A DNA stretch of 64,000 bases from TMP-86 sp044226865 (GTDB lineage Bacteria; Pseudomonadota; Gammaproteobacteria; Steroidobacterales; Steroidobacteraceae). Below the pieces are notes generated by a model. The model made no database searches, was not told where the DNA came from, and saw only the letters and a program-made list of their open reading frames with translations. Location: NCBI GenBank assembly GCA_044226865.1, contig JBGAGE010000007.1:248001-312000 (forward strand), in the 5' to 3' direction. Below, piece after piece: positions 1 through 8,315 of the stretch. Both the position numbers and the translations under genes were made by a program. Each line of letters starts with the position of its first letter. Position 1 is the first letter of the stretch.

Positions 1-141
1 CCGGTTACCAATGCCCAGGATCGCGGCCGCCCGCCGCGCACCTCCGCACCGCCCGTCCCCGACGTGCCGGCCACGACGGTGGTCAAAGCCGCTGAGGCGG
101 CACTCGCCGGAATCGACGCAACCCCGAAGGCCAGGCCCTGA
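1..141 (+). CDS. C-terminal end of an unknown protein (runs in from the left edge)
   Basis: Reading from base 1 in frame 1 gives 46 sense codons and then TGA at 139-141. The peptide is rich in Pro, Ala and Thr, ends with KARP and looks like a low-complexity tail. The next gene on the same strand starts 89 bases later. No start is visible and I do not recognise a family. The frame is only short, so it could be open by chance in GC-rich DNA. Confidence 0.35.
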   Translation, partial: PVTNAQDRGRPPRTSAPPVPDVPATTVVKAAEAALAGIDATPKARP

Positions 142-230
142 TCGGTTGAGCCCAATCGTTTTGGGGTCCAAAGGGGCGGAAGCGGCAATGTATGATGGCC
201 GCCGTTCCCATCCAGTAGCCGAGGACCCGC

Positions 231-848
231 ATGACCAAACCCCGCCTGATCTACTTCGATTTCGCCGGCAGCCGCGGCGAGGAATGCCGGATCGCCATGC
301 ACCTGGCCGGCATCGATTTCGAGGATGTACGGATTCAATCGAAGGATTGGCCTGCAATGAAGGCGAGCACGCCGTTTGGCGCGCTACCCGTGCTCGAGAT
401 TCCGGGGAAGCCGCCGCTCGCCCACTCGCATGCCATCCTGGTGCTCATCGGGCGCCAGCATGGACTGCATCCCGCCGATAGCTTCGAAGCCGCGCGGCAC
501 GAGCAGTTGATGTGCGCGGTCGAGGAGCTTCGCCACACGATTTCCCCGGTGCTGCGCATCAGCGATCCGGAACAGAAGCGCAAGGCGCGCGAAGCGTTGG
601 CGGCGAATGAGATCCATACCTGGGGCATGCAGATCGAGCGCCAGCTCGGTGAAGGACCGTTCGTCGCCGGCGCGGCGTTGCAGGTATCCGATCTCAAGCT
701 CTACATGTTGGTCCGCTGGCTGAAGTCAGGCGTGCTGGACCACGTGCCCACCTCGGTACTTGATCATTGCCCCAAATTGATTCGGCTGTACGCCGCCGTT
801 GGGGAACACGCCGGCGTCAAGAGCTGGCTGGCGAAACAGAAGAGCTGA
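231..848 (+). CDS. Glutathione S-transferase family protein
   Basis: This 205 aa protein has the two-part GST layout. The N-terminal thioredoxin-like half begins with a Tyr near residue 8 (LIYFDFAGSRGEECR), the usual glutathione-activating position in sigma-type GSTs. A Pro-Val segment (GALPVLEI, about residues 50-57) corresponds to the cis-Pro loop, and the second half is helical. The ATG at 231 follows a GAGGA ribosome site. The family conjugates or reduces electrophiles with glutathione in the cytoplasm; the substrate cannot be told from sequence. A strong hairpin follows the stop codon. It appears monocistronic. Confidence 0.85.
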   Translation: MTKPRLIYFDFAGSRGEECRIAMHLAGIDFEDVRIQSKDWPAMKASTPFGALPVLEIPGKPPLAHSHAILVLIGRQHGLHPADSFEAARHEQLMCAVEELRHTISPVLRISDPEQKRKAREALAANEIHTWGMQIERQLGEGPFVAGAALQVSDLKLYMLVRWLKSGVLDHVPTSVLDHCPKLIRLYAAVGEHAGVKSWLAKQKS

Positions 849-860
849 TCGAAACGGATG

Positions 861-893
861 GATGACCGCAGCCGCCAAGCGGCGGCGGTCATC
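861..893. terminator. Strong hairpin between convergent genes
   Basis: The arms GATGACCGC (861-869) and GCGGTCATC (885-893) pair perfectly. An inner GCCGC/GCGGC pair (871-875 and 879-883) extends the stem around a CAAx loop. It lies exactly between the stop of the GST gene and the stop of the converging minus-strand small gene. There is no clear T tract, so a bidirectional attenuating or mRNA-end hairpin is inferred rather than a classical intrinsic terminator. Confidence 0.6.
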
Positions 894-1164
894 ATTCCCA
901 ACGCCAGCGCTTGCGCCGCGAATCGTATTGGTACGATTGCAGGTTCCACCAATGACCATTGACGGTCAGGGTGAAGTTTTCCGATGCCACCTGATAGCCG
1001 CACGCCACCGATAGCTCTGGCTCCAGCGCCGCCATTTCGGCGCCGCTCGGATACCGGCCCGCATGCGAGCCGAAGCTCTCCGCCACCCGGATGACTCGCG
1101 TGCAGGGAGCCGCTTTGCGTTGGACCGTACCCACCTCCAGCACGGCAACGCCAAAGAGTACCAA
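892..1164 (-). CDS. Small membrane-anchored hypothetical protein
   Basis: The frame encodes about 90 aa from a TTG at 1164. The open frame continues back to a TGA at 1201-1203 but contains no ATG or GTG. It has one hydrophobic segment at the N terminus (LVLFGVAVLEVG, longer if translation starts upstream), then a soluble region ending in an aromatic and basic tail. It overlaps the last bases of the RES toxin gene on the same strand, so translational coupling is possible. I do not recognise the family. The start is uncertain, and a frame open by chance cannot be excluded. Confidence 0.45.
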   Translation of the reverse strand: MVLFGVAVLEVGTVQRKAAPCTRVIRVAESFGSHAGRYPSGAEMAALEPELSVACGYQVASENFTLTVNGHWWNLQSYQYDSRRKRWRWE

Positions 1165-1175
1165 TGCGAGAATTC

Positions 1176-1721
1176 CTAACCACTCCAGGATGCGGATGGT
1201 TCATCCCTCCTTGACTGCCATGAAGTTTGATCTTTTGGCAGGCGCTTGTGTGGATCATGCACTCGCACCTTTGCCGGCAGCTCGGGACCCCAACTCCAAA
1301 GCACGAGGTTGTGGTCGGCGCCTCCGGCTCCCGGTGCAAAGCTCGGCACGATCGCACCCGCATATCCTCGGGCGATCATGACCTCACTCAGCAGCCAAGA
1401 CGCGGGCTCTTCGCCTGACGCCGACTGTTCAAACCAGCCACCGTTGAGCTCCACCAGTTGCACCTGCATCCGAGCGCGCGCTTCGTCGGTGACCAAATCT
1501 GCGATGGGAGCGCAGTCCACCTCGTACTCACACAGCACACACGGATCGATCTTATGCGCAAAGCCGTGTGAGATCTCTTTGATTGCAGTGATGATCTGCA
1601 ACGACAGATACAGCGCAGGCCGGCCGCGACGATTGAACCTGCCACCATACAGGGCCGCGCCTGAGCCGGAGAGTGGCGAGAACGACCAGCGCGGATCGTG
1701 CGCGCGAAAAGCCGGCCCCAC
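1176..1721 (-). CDS. RES-domain toxin of a Xre/RES toxin-antitoxin pair (probable frameshift at the 5' end)
   Basis: The 181 aa product carries the RES signature: RAHDPRWSFSPLSG, GGRFNRRG, the ALYLS strand with its conserved Tyr, and a Glu in the following helix (TAIKE). Characterised RES toxins deplete NAD+. It lies directly downstream of its Xre/ParS-type antitoxin gene. The GTG at 1721 is the first start in this frame. However, the -1 frame starts at an ATG at 1747, nine bases after the antitoxin stop, and reads MRLIRLNDTWG, which looks like a natural RES N terminus. One extra C in the C4 run at 1716-1719 (plus strand) would join the two. The central RES residues are intact in the annotated frame, so a shortened active toxin is possible. 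Confidence 0.75.
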   Translation of the reverse strand: MGPAFRAHDPRWSFSPLSGSGAALYGGRFNRRGRPALYLSLQIITAIKEISHGFAHKIDPCVLCEYEVDCAPIADLVTDEARARMQVQLVELNGGWFEQSASGEEPASWLLSEVMIARGYAGAIVPSFAPGAGGADHNLVLWSWGPELPAKVRVHDPHKRLPKDQTSWQSRRDEPSASWSG

Positions 1722-1756
1722 GTATCGTTGAGCCGGATCAGCCGCATCCGCCTGCT

Positions 1757-2140
1757 TCAGGCAAAGTTACCCAGCGCGAGGTGATCGAGATAGTCGCGCA
1801 GGGCATCCGCATGCCCTGTCTTGACCAAGCCCTCAGCGGTGCGTCCACCGAAGGCGGCAATCGGCTGCGCGCGATACCACGCCATTGCCTGTTCTTTTCC
1901 ACCGGCCCAAGCGCTGATTCGCTCGATGATCTCCAACATTTCTTTCAACCGACGCTGCGGCTTTGCCGCATCCGCTCGTCGCGCCTTGTACAAGGATTCG
2001 CTCGATAGACCCAATGTCTGGGCAAGCTGCGCCTTGGACATGCGGAAAGTCTCTGCGACCCGGTCCGGCGCTACCTGGCCAGCCGGGTCGATCAATGAGA
2101 TCACCCCCGAGGGCATCGCAAGGTGCCTTGATGATTCCAT
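1757..2140 (-). CDS. Xre/MbcA/ParS-type antitoxin
   Basis: The 127 aa protein has an Xre-like helix-turn-helix around residues 35-55 (MSKAQLAQTLGLSSESLYK). Its C-terminal part matches the MbcA/ParS toxin-binding domain: AMAWYRAQPIAAFGG, then a Gly-rich turn and a final LDHLALGNFA. It should bind and neutralise the RES toxin encoded just downstream and autorepress the pair. I chose the ATG at 2140 (MESSRHLAMP) because the longer frame starting at 2200 would run through a palindromic operator at 2153-2170. The ATG at 2116 is a further possible start. Confidence 0.8.
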   Translation of the reverse strand: MESSRHLAMPSGVISLIDPAGQVAPDRVAETFRMSKAQLAQTLGLSSESLYKARRADAAKPQRRLKEMLEIIERISAWAGGKEQAMAWYRAQPIAAFGGRTAEGLVKTGHADALRDYLDHLALGNFA

Positions 2141-2152
2141 TCGCCGCTCTAT

Positions 2153-2170
2153 TGCCCCATTAATAGGGCA
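2153..2170. promoter_or_regulatory. Probable operator of the Xre-RES operon
   Basis: TGCCCCATTAATAGGGCA is an 18 bp inverted repeat with a single mismatched pair and an ATTAAT centre, in an otherwise GC-rich region. It sits 12 bp upstream of the chosen antitoxin start, where toxin-antitoxin autorepressors bind. Binding by the antitoxin is inference. Confidence 0.6.
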
Positions 2171-2295
2171 TATTATCCGCCGACTGCGTGCCCTTCGCAA
2201 GTTTCTTCCACGGTCGGCGGCTCATTGCGCCCGTTCGGTGCCTCCCTGCGGCACCCCGTGTTATGTTCAATTTGCTCGCAAATCGAGGCATGGCC

Positions 2296-2652
2296 CTACG
2301 ACCGCAAGATCTTCTCCATCGCCCTGCCCTTCGCCAGCTCATCGATCAACTTATCCAGGTAGCGGATCTCGCGCATCGTCGGCTCTTCGACCTCCTCCAC
2401 GCGCACACCGCAGACCACGCCCTTGATCAATGCCCGCAAAGGATTCGGGCGCGGCGCCTTCGCAAAGAAGGTCTCGAAATCCGTACCGGCCTCGATCTGC
2501 GCCTCGAGTTGCTTCTGGCTGTATCCCGTCAGCCAGCGCACGATCTCATCCACCTCCGCCTTGGTACGCGCCTTTTTCCCCGCCTTCTTCACATACAGCG
2601 GATACACGCTCGCAAAGCTCATCGCATAGATTCGATGCTTGGACACTGGCAT
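2296..2652 (-). CDS. DUF2200 family protein
   Basis: This 118 aa cytoplasmic protein matches DUF2200 along its whole length: KHRIYAMSFASVYPLYV at the start, VRWLTGYSQKQLEAQ in the middle, then FETFFAKAP, LIKGVVCGVRVEE and a C-terminal IRYLDKLIDELAKG. The function of the family is not established. The ATG at 2652 shares one base with the TGA of the upstream DUF4139 gene (TGATG), so the two are probably translationally coupled; a GTG one codon earlier is also possible. Confidence 0.85.
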   Translation of the reverse strand: MPVSKHRIYAMSFASVYPLYVKKAGKKARTKAEVDEIVRWLTGYSQKQLEAQIEAGTDFETFFAKAPRPNPLRALIKGVVCGVRVEEVEEPTMREIRYLDKLIDELAKGRAMEKILRS

Positions 2653-4193
2653 CACCAGGTGTAGCGGACCCGGTACCTCACGACTTGCTGCCCCTCCGCG
2701 GCCACCTTCACCGGGAAGAAAATCGTGCGGGCGTCATCCTTCTCGTACGGTTGCGAGCTGGTCTTGATCTTCCAATTCGTCCAGCGGTAGAGATTTTCCT
2801 TCACCAGCACATCCACGGGCTCGGTCTTGTGGTTACGGATCTTGACCTCGACCTCCTCCTCCATCCAGCGGCCCTTGGTGTCGACGGCAAAATCCACCTG
2901 CTTGCGCTCGCCCACCACATCGAACGCGGAGCCGAGCTTGACCAGCACACGCTCGTTCTTCGGCGTGTGATCGATGATGTCCTCGCCGATGAATTCCAGG
3001 CTCTGGTCCGCGGTGTCCATCTGCGAGACGCGGATGCGGCCCTTGGGCAGAGGCACGCCAAGGCCCACTTTCTCCTCGTTCTTGAATTCGAGATACACGT
3101 CCACCTTGGTATTGCCGGAGACGCCGTACTCACGGTCGGTGACCAGGCCTTCGCCGAAGTACTGGCCCGCCTGGCCGTAGTACACCATGGTCTTGCGTGC
3201 CGGCACGCGCTTGGCCGCGTCGAACAATTCCACCTGCTTGGTGGAATTGTTGGGCAGCGTGGTGCGACGCCCGAGCGTGTACAGGTGATATTCGAAGAAT
3301 GCCTTCTCCGCGAATCCCTCATCGGCTGCAACGCTGCGCTTGGCCATCATGGTCACTTCCATCCGTGGCGCCGCCGCCGGTTGCGCGCGCTGCACATCGC
3401 CCGCGATCAGCTTGAGCTTGGCGTTGTCGAATGACGCGCCGGATTGATTGATGATGCTCACCCACGCGCCCACGTCGAGGAAGCCCGCATTGGCATTCGC
3501 CCCCGGCGTGAAGGTGAGGTTGTAGTCCGTCCACCAGGTCATGCCGCCGGTCTGGTAGGTGACGCGCGCCGTGTGGGAACCGGCCTTCTTCGCCGAGATA
3601 TCCCACAACAGCGTGGGCTGCGTGATCAACCCCCCGGGCAACTCCGGAAACCGCAGGTTCGAATACTGGCGCAGCGCGTGGATCTGCCCATCCGCGCCGC
3701 GCAGCACCAGGCCGTCGATCGACGACAGCAGCGTCCCCGAGGTTTCGGTCACCTGGTTGCCGAGCGTCTGTTGCGCCACGACGGTCCGGTCCACGTATTT
3801 GGACAGGAGCTTGTCCGTGCTGACGAGATCGAACTGGTAGTTCTGCTCGAGCACGCGCGTGTCATCGGGGTCCGTCAGCGATGCAAACTGCACGGTGGTG
3901 GGGTCGATGAGCGCCGCCACGTCGTTGAAACGGAGCGAGGTGCGCCCCTGCTTCAACTCCACCTTGCGCTCCTGGCGGACCATGGCGTAGCCGGGAATGC
4001 CGCCGGCGCTGGGCACGCCCTGGCCCGGCAGCGGCCGGTAGTAGTCCGCCGGGATGCCTCCAGGTTGCGCGGTGCTGTAGATCGTGAGCGCCGTGTCGCT
4101 GTCGGCGGCCAGCGCCGGCGAGCTCGCACACATCGCCAGCAACGTGCCCGTCACGGCTCGGCCTGTCGGACCCCGGGGCATTCGCTTCTTCAT
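2652..4193 (-). CDS. DUF4139 domain-containing exported protein
   Basis: This 513 aa protein starts with a signal peptide (KKRMPRG, then hydrophobic residues, ending near PALAADS). The ATG at 4193 follows GGAG with a 6-base spacer; a TTG at 4205 is less likely. Mucoidal residues are absent, and the body is beta-rich. It matches DUF4139 features such as TWWTDYNLTF in the centre, the LGVPLPKGRIRVSQ segment, and a C-terminal RYRVRYTW strand. Members are secreted or periplasmic proteins of unknown role. It is followed without a gap by the DUF2200 gene. Confidence 0.8.
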   Translation of the reverse strand: MKKRMPRGPTGRAVTGTLLAMCASSPALAADSDTALTIYSTAQPGGIPADYYRPLPGQGVPSAGGIPGYAMVRQERKVELKQGRTSLRFNDVAALIDPTTVQFASLTDPDDTRVLEQNYQFDLVSTDKLLSKYVDRTVVAQQTLGNQVTETSGTLLSSIDGLVLRGADGQIHALRQYSNLRFPELPGGLITQPTLLWDISAKKAGSHTARVTYQTGGMTWWTDYNLTFTPGANANAGFLDVGAWVSIINQSGASFDNAKLKLIAGDVQRAQPAAAPRMEVTMMAKRSVAADEGFAEKAFFEYHLYTLGRRTTLPNNSTKQVELFDAAKRVPARKTMVYYGQAGQYFGEGLVTDREYGVSGNTKVDVYLEFKNEEKVGLGVPLPKGRIRVSQMDTADQSLEFIGEDIIDHTPKNERVLVKLGSAFDVVGERKQVDFAVDTKGRWMEEEVEVKIRNHKTEPVDVLVKENLYRWTNWKIKTSSQPYEKDDARTIFFPVKVAAEGQQVVRYRVRYTW

Positions 4194-4356
4194 ATCGCAC
4201 TCCAATGTCCTCCCGGCGGGAGGCTCTCAAACCTGCAACGGATGGGCCGCAAAAATGGGGTGATGTTCGGCCCTTTTAGCCTCCATCCCTCCCATTTGCG
4301 ATTCATTTCACATATTCTGGACCAGAACGCAGGCACGATAGACACTCAAGGAAAGT

Positions 4357-5148
4357 ATGTCCATGAATGCCCAGCTCCAACCCAGCGGTGCCGATGCAGC
4401 GGCACCCTCGCCGCCTGCGAAGGCTGCCGCGCCCACGGCGCAGCCATCGCCGCGCTTCGATCGCAAGTTCATCGAAGACCATCAGCTCCTGGAACGCTAC
4501 CTCACCGGCAAGCTGCCGCTCAAGGGGGCTCGCGACCTGGAGAACTGGTGCCGCGCACATCCCGAATACCTGGAGGAGCTGCAACTCGGCGTCCGCGCGC
4601 AAGGAAGCCTGAAATTGCTCGAGGCCGCGGGCCAACCACAGGACCTGGGTGAGCCCAAGCTGCCGTGGTGGAAGACGCCGTGGCTGAACGTGGCGCTCGG
4701 CGGTATCGCCGTGCTCTGCCTGATCGGCTTCCTGGCGCTGTTCGGTAAGTTCATGTTGATGCGCGGCGAACTCGAGGACGTCAAGCTCATCGCCAAGCAA
4801 GGAAGCCTTGCACCGCCGACCGAGTCGCAGTCCATGCGGCTGGAGCCGGATCGCATCCCCGACATCGACCGCGCCAAGGTCTCGATCAACCACGCCGCGC
4901 CGGCCATGATCAATCTCAAGGTCGACCTGAGCTACACCAAGCTGACGCTGTTCAAGGTGACCATCGAGAAGAAGGGCCAGGGCCGCGTGCTGGTGATCGA
5001 CAATCTCAGCAAGGACTCCAACGGTGACCTGCGCTTTACCTTCAATTCATCCGGCCTCACGCCGGGTCAATATCGCGTGCGGGTGGAAGGGCTGCCCTTC
5101 CGCGGCGATCCGATCGGCATGGCCTGGTTCATCATTGACGCAGCGTGA
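4357..5148 (+). CDS. Hypothetical protein with one membrane helix and a periplasmic domain
   Basis: The 263 aa product has an Ala/Pro-rich N terminus (residues 8-35). A cytoplasmic segment follows (FIEDHQLLERYLTGKLPL) that resembles the anti-sigma-like heads of other single-pass proteins. There is one transmembrane helix (about residues 109-131, VALGGIAVLCLIGFLALFG). The C-terminal domain after the membrane is beta-rich. The ATG at 4357 follows AGGAAAG. It converges on ybbP with a 17 bp overlap of the 3' ends. I do not recognise a named family; regulation by the cytoplasmic head is only a guess. Confidence 0.65.
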   Translation: MSMNAQLQPSGADAAAPSPPAKAAAPTAQPSPRFDRKFIEDHQLLERYLTGKLPLKGARDLENWCRAHPEYLEELQLGVRAQGSLKLLEAAGQPQDLGEPKLPWWKTPWLNVALGGIAVLCLIGFLALFGKFMLMRGELEDVKLIAKQGSLAPPTESQSMRLEPDRIPDIDRAKVSINHAAPAMINLKVDLSYTKLTLFKVTIEKKGQGRVLVIDNLSKDSNGDLRFTFNSSGLTPGQYRVRVEGLPFRGDPIGMAWFIIDAA

Positions 5149-7618
5149 CGATCGGCGGCGTGTTGACCACGCGCCGGGTTGCCAACGTTCCTGACACTCC
5201 GACCAGCACCGTGCCGCATACGAGGCCGATGCTCCACAGCCACGGGTCGAATCCGTAGTCCACCGAAAACAAGCGCCGCGCCAGCAGCCAGCCGATGATG
5301 CTGGCGCCGCTCGAAGCCAGCACGCCCGATAAGAACCCCAACGCGGAAAACTCAGCGGCCACGCCGGCGAGCACGGTGCGGCGGCTCGCGCCGAGTGTGC
5401 GCAGCATGGCGCTTTCGTAGCGGCGTTCATCGCGCGTGGACTGCACGGCCGCGAGCAACACCACCACGCCCGCTGCGAGCGTGAACAAGAAGACGTATTG
5501 CACGGCCAGCGACGCGCGGTCGATGACGCTGCGGATCTGGGTCAGGATGGCATCCACATCGAACACCGACACGCTGGGGAACTTGCGCACCAATCCCACC
5601 AGCGCCGGCCGCTGCTGCGCGTCCAGGTACACACTCGTCATATAGGTGCCGGCCGCGCCGTCCAGCACGCCGGGCGGCAATACGAGAAAGAAATTCGGGC
5701 GGAAGCTGTCCCAGCGGACCTTGCGGATGCTGCTCACGCGCGCCTCGACCGGTTCGCCCGCCACATCGAATCCGATGACATCGCCCACCTGCAGGTGCAG
5801 CGCCTCCTGGTATTCGGTGGAAATGGACACCCGCGGCTGGGCATCGTCGGCTGCGCTCCACCAGCGGCCGGCGATGATCTGATTGTCGGCCGGGAGATCC
5901 TCCGACCAGGTCAGGTTCTGCTCGCGTTCCACGAAGGCCTTGCCGCGGTCGTCGAGATTCGGCTGCTTGTCCGCCGGCGCGCCGTTGATGGTGGCGATGC
6001 GTGCCCGCACCATGGGAAACAAGGCTGGCTGGCCGAGGCCCCGTTCGCGCAAATACTCGAGCAGCGGCGCCCGCTCGTCCGGGCGGATGTTGATCATGAA
6101 GTTGTTGGGAACATCCGCCGGCAGGCTCCGCTGCCAATCCTTGAGCAGGTCGCCGCGTACCACGGCGAGCAGCAGCAGCACCATGAGCCCGAGGCCGAAG
6201 GCAACGATCTGCACCACGCTCTCCCCGCCCCGGCGCGACACATTCGCCAATCCATATCGCCACGACACGCCCACGCCGCCGCGCAGGCGGCGCGTCGCGC
6301 GCACCAGGCCGAAGCCCGCCGCAGCCAGCACCACGCCGGCGCCGAGCACGCCGGCGAACAGGCCGAACACCAGATCGGTATCCCGCACCAGCACCCATAC
6401 GATGGCGAGCAACGCGCCGAGCGCGATGACGTAGCTCAAGCCATAGCGCAGCGGCGGTGCCTCGATGTTCCGGCGCAGCACCCGTGCGGGGGGCGTGTTC
6501 TTCAACGACAAGAGCGGCGGCAGCGCAAATCCCACCAGCATGGCGAGCACGGTGGCGGCCGCCATCAACAACGGCTGCCACGATGCCGGCGGCAACTCGC
6601 CGCGGATCAAGTCGCGCAGCAGCCAGGCGAGCCCGGATTGCGCCAGCGCGCCCAGCGCGGATCCCAGCAGCACCGCGGCGATGCCCACCAGTGCCAATTC
6701 CAGCATCGAGACGCTGAGAATGAAGCGTTGCGAGGCACCCATGCATTTCATCAGCGCCGCCGCGTCCAGGTGACGCGCCACGTAGCGCCTGGCGCCCATG
6801 GCCACCGCCACCGCGGCCAGCAGCACCGAGGCCAGGCTTGCCAGATTCAAGAAGCGCGTGGAGCGCTCGATGGCAGCGTTGAGCTGACGGGAGGATTCAT
6901 CCACGTCCTCGATGCGTTCGCCGCCCTTCTTCACCTGCTTCAGCCATTCGCGATACGCCGCCACCGAGTCCGCGGATCCCGCAAACAGGCCCGCGTAGTT
7001 CGCACGGCTGCCAGGCTGGATGAGCTGCGTGGCGGGAAGGTCTGCGATGTTCACCAGCACCGCCGGTGCCAGGTTGACGAAGCCCGAGCCTTGATCGGGC
7101 CGGTAATCCAGGATGCGCGCGATGCGGAACGTGGCCGCGCCGACTTGCACGCTGGCGCCCACCTGCACATCGAGCTGTGCGATCAGGCGCGCATCGACCC
7201 AAGCCTCGCCCGGCGCGGGGATGTCGTGCGTGACGCGCGCCTGGCCGAAGGGCCGGTCGGCGATGCGCACCGCGCCGCGCAGCGGGTAACCCGCCGTGAC
7301 CGCAATGAGCGAGGTGAGCTGCGAAGCCTCGCCATGGAAGATTGCGGTGGCGAGTTGCACCACGTTCGCCGTCTTCAAGCCACGCCGCGCCGCCTCGGCC
7401 GCATAGGCGGGCGGCAGTGGCTGAGCCGACTCGACGCGCAGGTCCGCCGCCAGCACCTCGGTGGCCTGCGCGCGCACGCCCGCCGCGATGCGATTGGTGA
7501 AAAAGCCAACGGCGGTGAGCGACAACACCGCCACCATGAGCGCAAGCAGCAGCACGGCGATCTCGCCGGACTTGATATCGCGCCACAGGTTGCGCAGCGC
7601 GAAGCGCAAAGGCGCCAT
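5132..7618 (-). CDS. ybbP: ABC transporter permease of the FtsX/MacB-like YbbP family
   Basis: This 828 aa protein has the YbbP layout. An N-terminal helix (ALMVAVLSLTAVGFF) is followed by a large periplasmic domain, a cluster of FtsX-type membrane helices around residues 250-480, a second periplasmic domain, and three C-terminal helices. Its start shares a base with the stop of the ATPase gene upstream (TGATG). YbbA-YbbP complexes work at the inner membrane and are thought to extract or move hydrophobic molecules, with TesA as the usual genomic partner. The whole set is present here. The exact substrate is unknown. Confidence 0.9.
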   Translation of the reverse strand: MAPLRFALRNLWRDIKSGEIAVLLLALMVAVLSLTAVGFFTNRIAAGVRAQATEVLAADLRVESAQPLPPAYAAEAARRGLKTANVVQLATAIFHGEASQLTSLIAVTAGYPLRGAVRIADRPFGQARVTHDIPAPGEAWVDARLIAQLDVQVGASVQVGAATFRIARILDYRPDQGSGFVNLAPAVLVNIADLPATQLIQPGSRANYAGLFAGSADSVAAYREWLKQVKKGGERIEDVDESSRQLNAAIERSTRFLNLASLASVLLAAVAVAMGARRYVARHLDAAALMKCMGASQRFILSVSMLELALVGIAAVLLGSALGALAQSGLAWLLRDLIRGELPPASWQPLLMAAATVLAMLVGFALPPLLSLKNTPPARVLRRNIEAPPLRYGLSYVIALGALLAIVWVLVRDTDLVFGLFAGVLGAGVVLAAAGFGLVRATRRLRGGVGVSWRYGLANVSRRGGESVVQIVAFGLGLMVLLLLAVVRGDLLKDWQRSLPADVPNNFMINIRPDERAPLLEYLRERGLGQPALFPMVRARIATINGAPADKQPNLDDRGKAFVEREQNLTWSEDLPADNQIIAGRWWSAADDAQPRVSISTEYQEALHLQVGDVIGFDVAGEPVEARVSSIRKVRWDSFRPNFFLVLPPGVLDGAAGTYMTSVYLDAQQRPALVGLVRKFPSVSVFDVDAILTQIRSVIDRASLAVQYVFLFTLAAGVVVLLAAVQSTRDERRYESAMLRTLGASRRTVLAGVAAEFSALGFLSGVLASSGASIIGWLLARRLFSVDYGFDPWLWSIGLVCGTVLVGVSGTLATRRVVNTPPIVTLRQ

Positions 7619-8304
7619 CAGCTCACCGTATGGCCGGCGTCGAGCTGCAGCACGCGCTGGCAGCGCGCGGCGAGCTGCCGGTCGTGGGTGACGAGAATCA
7701 GCGTGCTGCCGGTGGTGCGGTTCAGGTCGAACAGCAGGTCGGTGATCTTCTGCCCCGTGGCCGTGTCCAGGTTGCCGGTGGGCTCATCGGCGAACAGCAC
7801 GGCCGGACGGGTGACGAACGCGCGGGCGATGGCGACGCGCTGCTGTTCACCGCCCGACAAATGCTTCGGATAATGCGCCGTGCGTGATTCCAGGCCGACC
7901 TGCTTCAGCACTTGCATGGCCACCGCGCGCGCATCGTTGCGCCCCAAGAGTTCCAGCGGCAGCATGACGTTCTCCACCGCCGTGAGCGAGGGTACGAGGT
8001 GGAACGACTGGAACACGAAGCCGACGTGCCGCCCGCGCACGGCGGCGCGGCCATCCTCATCCAGCCCGGTCAAGTCATGGCCGGCCAGCAGAACCCGGCC
8101 GGTTGAGGGTGAATCCAGGCCCGCGAGCAGCGCCAGGAGCGTGGATTTGCCCGCGCCGGAAGCGCCAACGATGGCGAGGGATTCGCCGGCGCGCACTTCC
8201 AGGCTGACATCGGCGAGAATGGTCAACGGGCCTTCCGTGCTGCCCGGCGGGCTGGGAACGATTTTCGAGATGGCCTGGGCTTGGAGAACGGTGGATTCTG
8301 ACAT
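7618..8304 (-). CDS. ybbA: ABC transporter ATP-binding protein YbbA
   Basis: The 228 aa ATPase has Walker A (GASGAGKST), a Q-loop (FVFQSFHLVPSLTAVEN), the signature LSGGEQQRVAIARA, Walker B (AVLFADEPTGNLD) and an H-loop (LVTHD). This is the MacB/LolD-type pattern and pairs with the YbbP permease encoded next. ATG 8304 gives the usual family length; an in-frame ATG at 8337 would add 11 residues and overlap the divergent tesA start. Neither start has a strong ribosome site. Confidence 0.9.
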   Translation of the reverse strand: MSESTVLQAQAISKIVPSPPGSTEGPLTILADVSLEVRAGESLAIVGASGAGKSTLLALLAGLDSPSTGRVLLAGHDLTGLDEDGRAAVRGRHVGFVFQSFHLVPSLTAVENVMLPLELLGRNDARAVAMQVLKQVGLESRTAHYPKHLSGGEQQRVAIARAFVTRPAVLFADEPTGNLDTATGQKITDLLFDLNRTTGSTLILVTHDRQLAARCQRVLQLDAGHTVS

Positions 8305-8315
8305 TCGGGGTGCTT

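Noticed and set aside
5498..7873. Very long plus-strand open frame opposite ybbP
   Set aside because: It is His/Arg/Gln-rich, has no family pattern and lies wholly antisense to a clear permease gene; such frames are common in GC-rich DNA.
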